Positions 8,610-16,422 of a stretch of 64,000 nt of DNA are shown in pieces. The position numbers and the translations under genes are program-made. Origin of the DNA: Desulfurivibrio sp044068625 (GTDB taxonomy: Bacteria; Desulfobacterota; Desulfobulbia; Desulfobulbales; Desulfurivibrionaceae); NCBI RefSeq assembly GCF_044068625.1, contig NZ_JBIPKH010000005.1, forward strand, positions 62,001 through 126,000. Direction: 5' to 3'. A model generated the notes under the pieces. It was not told where the DNA came from. It searched no databases and saw only the letters and a list, made by a program, of their open reading frames with translations. Position 1 is the first letter of the stretch. Each line of letters opens with the position of its first letter.

Positions 8610-11600
8610 CTACCCCTCAATCACTTCCACCCGGACCGCGCAGAGCTTGTACTCGGGGGTCCGGGAGAGCCGGTCAAGGGCATCCAGAGTCAGATAGTTG
8701 ACCGGGGTTTCGACAAAGTTATAAGGGGCTGAGATGGTCCCCTCCTGGGTGCGTTCGGTGATCTTGGCCCGAATCAGCACCGAACCGCGCCGGGAGGTGA
8801 CCCTGAGCCGGTCCCGATCTTTGATCCCCATCCGCTCCGCGTCGGCGGGATGAACCTCGGCCAGGGCCTCGGGCGCGATCACGTCGATCTCCTTGGTCTT
8901 GCCGGTCATGCTGCTGAAATTATAGCGGGCATACTCGCGGATGGTGGTAAAGAGCATGGGATACTCCCCATCCACCGGCTCGGTGGGCGGAATGTATTTT
9001 TCCGGCACAAAGAGGCCCCGGCCCCGGGTAAACTGGCCGATGTGCAACACCGGAGTGCCGGGATGGGCTTCATCGGGCACCGGCCACTGCAGTCCAACCT
9101 GGTCCAGGCGCTGGTAGGTGATTCCCCGGTACTGGGGCAACAGCTTGCGAACCTCCTCAAAGATCTCCTCGGCACTGTTGTAATGCATCTCATAGCCCAT
9201 CCGGGCGGCCAGTTCCGAGAAGATCTGCCAGTCGGGCCTGGCTTCGCCCGGGGGTTCCACCGCCTTGCGTACCCGTTGCACCCGCCGTTCGGTACAGGTA
9301 AAGGTTCCGTCCTTTTCGGCGAAACAGGCGGCCGGCAGCACCACGTCGGCCAGCTTGGCGGTATCGGTGAGGAAAAGATCCTGGACCACCAGGAAATCGA
9401 CCTCCTTCAGGGCTTCCTGGACGTGGGCGATATTGGTATCGGCCAGGGCCGGATCTTCGCCGAAGACGTAAAGGGCCCGAATATCTCCCTTGAGAATATT
9501 CTCCCAGACCTCGGTGGCCGGTTTGCCCGGCCGGCGGGGCAGCTTGATCTTCCAGATCTTCTCGTACTGATCGAAAAGTTCGTCGTTGTTCAAACCGCCG
9601 TAGCCGGGCAGGGTGTTGAACAGGGCCCCCATATCACAAGCACCCTGCACATTGTTCTGGCCTCGCAACGGGTTGCAGCCGCCGCCGGGGAATCCCACCT
9701 TGCCGCAAAGCATGGCCAGGTTGGCGATGGATTTGACCCGATCGGTGCCGGTGGCGTAATGGGTGATCCCCATGCCGTGGTAAGTGGCGTGACGGCCGGG
9801 AGCGGCATACATCCGGGCCGCCTTGCGAATATCCTCGGCCGGCACCCGGCAGATCCCGGCCACCTCCTCGGGAGGATATTTGGCCACCAGTTCCTTCAGC
9901 TCGGCAAAATCCTCGGTTCGCTCCTCGACATACTTTTTATCCCACAGCTCCTCCTCGATGATCACCTGCATCATCGAGTTGAGCAGGGCGACATCGGTCC
10001 CCGGCTGGATCGACAGCCAAAGATCGGCCCGTTCGGCAAATTTGGTCCGGCGAGGATCGATCACGACCAGCTTGGCCCCCCGATCCCGGGCCTGATGGAT
10101 CCGCAAGCCGATGGTGGGATGGCTGGTATCGGGGTTGCTGCCGATCATCAGGAAGAGATCGGTCTCCTTAATGTCGGCGATGGAATTGGTCATCGCCCCG
10201 CTGCCGAATGTGATGGCCAGACTGGCCACGGTGGGAGCGTGTCAGAGGCGGGCGCAGTGATCGATATTGTTGGTTCCGATCGCCGTCCGCATAAATTTTT
10301 GCATCAGAAAGTTTTCTTCGTTGGTGGCCCGGGCACAGGAAAAACCGGCCACCGCGTCGGCCCCGTACATCGCCTTGATATCGAAGAAACGCTTGGCGGT
10401 ATAGCTCAACGCCTCATCCCAGGAGCACTCCACCAGCTGCCCGCCCCGACGGATCAGGGGCTTGGTCAGCCGATCCCGGTGCTGCACGAAATGGAAGCCG
10501 AACCGACCCTTAACACAGAGCGCCCCGTAGTTGGGGGCCAGGTCAGGATCGGCGGTGACCTCGATGATCGTGTCGCCCTTGACCTTGAGGTTCATCTGGC
10601 AGCCGGCTCCGCAATAGGGGCAGGTGGTGCGGACCAGGCGGACCTCCTCGCCGGTGATCGGCACAATCTGGTCCTTCTTGTTCAAGGCGCCGGTGGAGCA
10701 GTTGTCAACACACTTGCCACAAGAGATGCAGTGCTCCATGAAGGTCAGACTGATCCCCTGGGCCCGGCCCTTCTCATCGAAGGATTCGGCGCTCAGATCA
10801 AGGGCTCGATACTCGCAGGAGTTGGCGCACTTGCGGCAATAGATACATTTATTGAGGTCAACGGTGATGGTGGGATGGTCGTCCCGCCGGGAATAGATCG
10901 GTTTGGTGCCCATCCCGGTCTTGTTGGGATCGACCCCATGGCTGATGGCCAGCTCCTTGAGGTCACAACGATCAAAGGCGTTACAGCCGCAGGAGAGGCA
11001 GCGTTTGGCCTCGTTAAGGGCCATCTGCTCGGAAAAGCCCAGGCGGACCTCGTTGAAGTCCTGGGTCGCCCGCTCCGGGGGACGTTCCGGCATCTTCTCC
11101 CGCAGCTTGACCCGCACCCCTTCAAAGTTACTGAGGCTGACATTGTCGAAGCTCTTGCCCCGGCTGAAGTTGAAACGGCTCTCTGGGCTCTCCTTGCCCA
11201 AGCCCAGCAGCTGCAGGTGGATGTTCTCCGCCGCCCGCCGGGCCGCCACCACCGACTGAATCACCGACCGGGGACCGTTGGTGGCATCACCGGCGGCATA
11301 GATCCCCTCCAGGTTGGTCAGGAAGTTGCGGGGATTGGATTTGATATTGTTCTTGGGGGTCAACTCCAGGCGCTCTTCCAGTTCGCTTCCCCCAAGGGCA
11401 CCGGCCACGGCGGACTGGCCCACCGCCACCACCACGGTATCAACCGCCATCCGGATATTGGAGCCGACAATCGCCTCGGGGAAACGAATTCCCTTCTCAT
11501 CGGGCTCGCCCAGCTTCATCCGGATCAGGTCCACATCAAGGGCGCCATCACCCCGGTTGCCGGCTTCACTGATCTTGACGGGGGAGGCCATCAACAGGAA

Positions 11601-12734
11601 CTGCACCCCCTCGGCCTCGGCTTCCCGGATATTGCGCTGGTTGGCCGGCATTTCGGTCTGGGCCCGGGGATAAACCACGGTCACCTCATCGACCCCGCAA
11701 CGCAACAGGGAGCGGGCGGCCTCCATGGCGGTATTGTTGCCGCCGATCACCGCCGCCCGTTTACCGTAATTACCAACAGCACCCTCGTTAACTTCCCGCA
11801 GCAGCTTCAGGGCCGGAATAACCTTGGGTAAGGAGCCGCCCTCGATATCCAGCGGCTCATCAAAGTTGGCCCCAACTCCCAGCAGAATGGCCTCAAAGCC
11901 CTGATCCTTCAAACTTTGCAGGGTAAAATCACGGCCCCAGCGCTGGCTGAGCTTTACCGAAACTCCCAGGCGGAGAATGGTGTTGATCTCATAATCAAGC
12001 ACATTGTCGGGAATCTTGTAACGGGGCAAGCCGTAGCGCAACATACCGCCCAGCTTGGGGGCCGCCTCCAGCACCGTCACCTCATGACCCTTCAAGGCCA
12101 GATAATAGGCGGCGGTGAGCCCGGTGGGGCCACCACCCACCACCGCCACCCGTTTGCCGGTGGGGGGGGCCGGCTTAAGCTTGAGATCGACCCGGTTGGT
12201 CATGCACCAGTCGGCGACAAAGCGTTTGAGATGGTTGATCGATACCGGCTCATCCACCAGAATGCGGCGGCAACGGGTTTCACAGAAACGGGGACAGATC
12301 CGGCCCACCGAGAAGGGAAAGGGGTTGCGCTCCATCACCAGGCGAACCGCCTCCTCATACTGTCCCTTGGCCACATGGGCGATATAACCCTGGACATTGA
12401 TCTGCCCGGGACAGGTCAGATTACAGGGAGCCTTGCAGTCACCGAAATGGGTCTCGGCCAGGATCGCCAGCCGCTCTTTGCGGTGCTCCACCAGGGCCTT
12501 GCTCTCGGTGACCACCTGCATTCCGGCGGCCACTGGGGTGGTGCAGGCCCGCAGGGGCTGGTCACTGCCCGCCACCTCCACCAGACACAGCTCGCAAGGA
12601 CGCTCCGAGGTCTTGCCCTCGACATGACAGAGGGTGGGGATATGGATCCCGGCCCGCCGGGCGGCCGCGAGAATGGTCATCCCCTCATCGGCGCTCACTG
12701 CCTGGTTGTTGATTTGCAGGTTGATCTCTTTCAT
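8610..12734 (-). CDS. Selenocysteine formate dehydrogenase alpha subunit fused to GltD-like FAD/NAD(P) diaphorase
   Basis: 1374 residues with TGA (10244-10242) read as Sec831. Order: NuoG-like [2Fe-2S] domain (1-78, CELC motif); GltD-type iron-sulfur helix domain (CNLTCPG, CPRFCETRC; about 95-190); FAD and NAD(P) Rossmann folds (VVGGGPTGLTAAYYLALKG near 195; GGNNTAMEAARSLLRCG); a Cys-rich linker (CLSCGCNAFDRC, near 580); two ferredoxin clusters (CIYCRKC, CISCGKC; about 628-680); and a molybdopterin/tungstopterin domain from CPYCGAGC (about 702) with the catalytic ARL-U-HAPTVASL. The expected reaction is reversible CO2/formate conversion, the first methyl-branch step, with electrons exchanged with NAD(P)H through the fused flavin domain. 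It starts two bases after acsC ends. A GTG at 12752 is an alternative start. Confidence 0.92.
10214..10244 (-). promoter_or_regulatory. Selenocysteine TGA and SECIS-like hairpin in the formate dehydrogenase
   Basis: On the minus strand, TGA (10244-10242) is followed after 13 bases by TGGCCA-GTC-TGGCCA, a perfect six-pair stem with a three-base GUC loop starting 19 bases after the TGA. This is close to the spacing in E. coli fdhF. The surrounding ARL-U-HAPTV is the family's selenocysteine site. Confidence 0.85.
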
Positions 12735-12736
12735 GA

Positions 12737-14089
12737 CTATGCGGCTTTCCACTCCTTCAAGAAAGCGGGCAGGTGCCCGGCTTCACGGGGCCCGATGACG
12801 ATCTTCCACTCGGGCAGCTCCTCCTCCAGTTCCCCCTTCAGGGAAGCAAGATAGCCGGGAATAATCAGTTCCCGATGCTTCACCTTCTCCAGGATCCCCG
12901 ATTTCTTGATAAACTGGGCGATCATGTCAGCCCCGAATTTACCTGCCGCCCAGGCGGTCAGCACACTCAGACCCTCGGTATCCTTGATCAACAGCCAGGA
13001 TGGAACCTTGCTGCCTTCAATTTCGCCGGAAACAATAAAGTAGGTCAGCGAGAAATTGCAGGTGATCAGAACCGGTGAATTCTCACCGGGGCCGTTAACC
13101 GGATAGACATCCTCCTGGACCACCATCGGCCGCTGCGGATCGGTGAAGATATTGAGCCGTTCCAGCAGAAGTGGGAACAGGGTGTCGCCCTGGAGGTCGG
13201 AGAGGACCACAATCCCGGCATACTTGGCGATCAATACCGAGGCGACCATCGTCTCCAGCATGGGGTCGTCGGTGATCTCGCAGGGGAAGGTGATGGTGGC
13301 AAAACCCAGGGGCTTGAACTTGCTCTTGACCGCCGCCCGCCGAGCCGCAACGTTATCCTCGAATGCAGCCCGAACCGTCCGGGCCCCGGTGTCGATCACC
13401 AGATCCTTCAGGCCCGCCGCCAGCAGTTTTTCGCTGATGGCCACGGTGTCATCGACGTTCTGACCCTTAACCCCCACCGGGCAACCGCACTCCTGGGCAA
13501 CCTTGGCCATTGCATCGGCGTTGGCCAGGGTGGCGCCAAAGAGCAGGGGTTTGCGCTCACCGCACTCCTGGGCGGCGGCGGCCAGATTATCGGGGCTGTC
13601 GCTGATCAGAATCAGCTTGGCATCCTCGGCCCCGGCCAGGACTTTCTTCACCAGGGCGGTGAAAGCGCCGGCATCGTTCTTGGCGTCCTTGATCGCCACC
13701 AGATCGGCCTTGAGCATCACTCCAACCCGCTCATAACGCAGCGACTTGAAGCGCTCCAACCGTCCGTCCACGGCGGCATCGTCCATCTCGGTGGTCACCA
13801 GGACCGCGATCCCGGTGGGGTTCTCGAAACGTTTCTCATGGCGGAACTGACAGGTCTCGCCACCGGTGGTGAAAATGTGATCGCCACCACCGAATTTTAC
13901 AGTGCGGATGGGAGGGGCCGAGGCCTCGCCGATCTGCTCCTTGACCTCGTCGCTGACGTAGGGGCACTCAGCGATTTCGGTCTGCCCGGCTGCCACCTTC
14001 ATGGCAAAGGCCAGGCAGGTGGGGATACCGCATTCCCCGCAATTTTTCTTGGGGAGCATCTTGAGGATTTGAATTCCCGTCAAAGCCAT
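12737..14089 (-). CDS. acsC: Corrinoid iron-sulfur protein large subunit (CODH/ACS gamma)
   Basis: 450 residues, the normal length. Together with AcsD it forms the corrinoid protein that carries the methyl group from methyl-tetrahydrofolate to the A-cluster of acetyl-CoA synthase. The N-terminal [4Fe-4S] domain shows CGECGIPTC (residues 17-25) and a further Cys near 42 (IAECPYVS). The middle TIM-barrel and C-terminal corrinoid-binding domain follow (AAWAAGKFGADMIAQF, REAGHLPAFLKEW at the end). The start has a clear upstream GGAGGA. It lies between acsB (80 bases upstream) and the formate dehydrogenase (2 bases downstream), consistent with one Wood-Ljungdahl transcript. Cytosolic. Confidence 0.95.
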   Translation of the reverse strand: MALTGIQILKMLPKKNCGECGIPTCLAFAMKVAAGQTEIAECPYVSDEVKEQIGEASAPPIRTVKFGGGDHIFTTGGETCQFRHEKRFENPTGIAVLVTTEMDDAAVDGRLERFKSLRYERVGVMLKADLVAIKDAKNDAGAFTALVKKVLAGAEDAKLILISDSPDNLAAAAQECGERKPLLFGATLANADAMAKVAQECGCPVGVKGQNVDDTVAISEKLLAAGLKDLVIDTGARTVRAAFEDNVAARRAAVKSKFKPLGFATITFPCEITDDPMLETMVASVLIAKYAGIVVLSDLQGDTLFPLLLERLNIFTDPQRPMVVQEDVYPVNGPGENSPVLITCNFSLTYFIVSGEIEGSKVPSWLLIKDTEGLSVLTAWAAGKFGADMIAQFIKKSGILEKVKHRELIIPGYLASLKGELEEELPEWKIVIGPREAGHLPAFLKEWKAA

Positions 14090-14169
14090 TTGTCCGTTCC
14101 TCCTCGATCAACAGAAAAACTCTAAATTGAGAGTAAGTTATCGTTAAAAAGCAAAATTACGATATTAAG

Positions 14170-16374
14170 CTACACCACCGCTTCCATCTCAAGGGCCGGA
14201 TGGCCAACCTTCTTGAGAAACTCGAGAATCTCCTCTTCGGTGGTCCCGTTCTCCTCGGTGGCGATCTTGTCGTAAAAATCGGGCATCCCCACCGCCTGGC
14301 AGCGCTCGATCAGCTTATCCTTCAACTCCTCCTTGAGCATCTTGGGCAGCCAGACCAGACGAGAGAGGCCGCCCTCGGCCAGGAAGAGCTTGGGGCTGGT
14401 GAGGTAGTGCTTGGAGACCCCCATGAAGCCGGGGGTCTGGGCTCCACCGCCGGCCATTCCCGCCAGGGTGGTGAACTTCATGCCCGAAGGGGTCATCCCC
14501 ATATAATCGCGGTTGACCACCATGATCCCGTTGCACTGGGGCAGCATGGCGGCGATGGCCTCGAAGCAGCCGCAAGCGGTCATGGGGCTGTTCATCAGGG
14601 AGTAACAGGCCAGTTCGGTCACCGCCCCCCGGGAGGCCTGACCGACAAACTCATTGATCCCCTGGAAAATCCCCAGAGCCTGGTCCAGGCAGTCACCCTT
14701 GGCAATGGGCTGGTTGGGTCCGGTGGGGTTGATCTGATAGGAGGCTTTGCCGTCCAGCCAGTTGTAGGCCCCGCACATCCCGATCCGTTCCGGGGTGATG
14801 ATGCAGACATGGCTGGGAGCAAAAGACTGGCAGAGGGTGCAGGAGTAAAAGACCTCCTCGGTCTCGTCGGTCATACTGCCCAGCCGCTCATCCCGGGAGG
14901 CGTAGACGCTTTTGGCCAGCTCCATCACCTCGCTCACCTTTTCAGGGGTGGTGTAGATTTTGACCTGGATCTTGTCGACAATGGCCCCGAACTCCTGGTG
15001 GAGCTTGCCGTGCAACACCTTGCCGATATGGGTGAGGGAAAAGCCCTTCTCGACGGCGGCCTTGCCGATCCGCAGCCACATGATATCCCGCTGGCCCATA
15101 TGCATCAGGCCCTGGATGTAGTTGATCAGATGGTGAAACTGGCGCTCTAAAATCGGCTCGTAGTCGGACTGCATCTCACGGCCGGCCACCTCCACCAGAA
15201 TCGCCAGGGGCAGATTATGGCCCTGCTCGATCTCCTGAATATCCGGGCCTTCCACGGTGACCTTGCCATCCTCGATCTCGGACATATCCTTGGAGATCAG
15301 CACTTCGACCCCAGGGGTGCGACCACCGCCGCACTCCATGAAGAGGTCATCCTTTCTGATTCGCTCGCCTTCGAAGGCGGGACCGAAGGACATGGGGATA
15401 TCGATCTTGGTGACGCTGACCTTGAGCCCCCGCACCTCGATGGCCTTCTGCACGATCTCCTCGTGGGGCACCTGACTGACCACGTGCTCGTAAGTGCAGA
15501 TCCCGGTGGGCAGCACCTGGGGAATATCATAATCGGAGATGGTGGGAAAACCCCAGTTGATGGCCCCGGCGGCGTTGGCATACCACTCGTCGCTGACCTC
15601 GCCGAAGGCCATGACAAAGGCAAAAGTCCGATCCTTGTTGTAGATCAGGTTGCCCTTGTAGTCGCCGGGTTTGATGCCGCCAAACGCCATGGCCACTCGA
15701 CAGGCAAAGCCGATGGCGAAAACCGCCGTGGTGTAGCTCTTGCCAAACGGGACCAGCCGGGTGTTCCAGCCGATCTGCACCCCGCTCTTGATCAGCTGCT
15801 CCGGCATGCTGAGTCCACCGGTCTGGTCATGCATGAAGATATAGAGGTTCTTCTCCTGCAACTCCAAGGCGATCTTGCTGGCCATCTCCGGGTCGGCTGG
15901 GGTTCCCATGATGGCGGCAAACCCCGGGGCCGAGCCGTCGACAAACTCCACCCCGCGCTTCCGGAAGACCACGTCGTCGGCCGCCCCCAGCCAGATATTG
16001 TCGGCCAGGGGATCTTCGGTCTTGGTATAGAAGTTGGGCTCCTCCAGGTAGCGGATCACCTCGAACATCTCCTCGGCAAAGAAGGTGGCCATGCCGGCGT
16101 CAAGGGCCGGAGCCAGATAGGGAAGCCAGAGGTTATCGCTGACCATCTCCGGCAAAAGCTTGCGGCACTCCTGGAAGATCTCCTTCATGTCGCCGATCCG
16201 TTCCACCTTGGCTCCCAGCATGCTGTAAATGGTGGGCAGGTAGTAAGCGGTGTTGGGGAAGGCGACCTCCTGCTCGGCGCCATATTTCTTCAGGGCCGCC
16301 TCATAACGCTCCTCGGCCATATCGACGATCTTGTGGGCCCCCCGGATGGCGGCGGAACAGATGATCTTGGACAT
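14170..16374 (-). CDS. acsB: Acetyl-CoA synthase (CODH/ACS beta subunit)
   Basis: 734 residues, matching bacterial AcsB with its N-terminal CooS-interacting domain, which archaeal CdhC lacks. It makes acetyl-CoA from CO, a corrinoid-bound methyl group and CoA at a nickel-iron-sulfur A-cluster, or runs the reverse in acetate oxidation. The A-cluster ligands are visible as CTLCQSFAPSHVC (about residues 510-522), MCGAYNWLDGK and the later ACGCFEAIAAM. The ferredoxin-like middle region and C-terminal VGHPAL tail are intact. The upstream gene is the metF-acsD fusion and the downstream gene is acsC. No acsF or cooC nickel-insertion ATPase is present in the window. Confidence 0.96.
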   Translation of the reverse strand: MSKIICSAAIRGAHKIVDMAEERYEAALKKYGAEQEVAFPNTAYYLPTIYSMLGAKVERIGDMKEIFQECRKLLPEMVSDNLWLPYLAPALDAGMATFFAEEMFEVIRYLEEPNFYTKTEDPLADNIWLGAADDVVFRKRGVEFVDGSAPGFAAIMGTPADPEMASKIALELQEKNLYIFMHDQTGGLSMPEQLIKSGVQIGWNTRLVPFGKSYTTAVFAIGFACRVAMAFGGIKPGDYKGNLIYNKDRTFAFVMAFGEVSDEWYANAAGAINWGFPTISDYDIPQVLPTGICTYEHVVSQVPHEEIVQKAIEVRGLKVSVTKIDIPMSFGPAFEGERIRKDDLFMECGGGRTPGVEVLISKDMSEIEDGKVTVEGPDIQEIEQGHNLPLAILVEVAGREMQSDYEPILERQFHHLINYIQGLMHMGQRDIMWLRIGKAAVEKGFSLTHIGKVLHGKLHQEFGAIVDKIQVKIYTTPEKVSEVMELAKSVYASRDERLGSMTDETEEVFYSCTLCQSFAPSHVCIITPERIGMCGAYNWLDGKASYQINPTGPNQPIAKGDCLDQALGIFQGINEFVGQASRGAVTELACYSLMNSPMTACGCFEAIAAMLPQCNGIMVVNRDYMGMTPSGMKFTTLAGMAGGGAQTPGFMGVSKHYLTSPKLFLAEGGLSRLVWLPKMLKEELKDKLIERCQAVGMPDFYDKIATEENGTTEEEILEFLKKVGHPALEMEAVV

Positions 16375-16422
16375 TGCTATTCTCCTTCAGATTTTTTTCC
16401 GTTATCTCGTCTGTTTTGCCGT

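Noticed and set aside
5251..10244. Three internal stop codons taken as pseudogene lesions
   Set aside because: All three are TGA, all at known Cys/Sec columns, all followed by hairpins with SECIS spacing, and the flanking frames are otherwise intact.
8850..11831. A 993-codon plus-strand open frame, and other long plus-strand frames opposite cooS, acsB and folD
   Set aside because: Gly/His/Leu-rich translations with no domain; they are antisense shadows of high-GC minus-strand genes with clear families.
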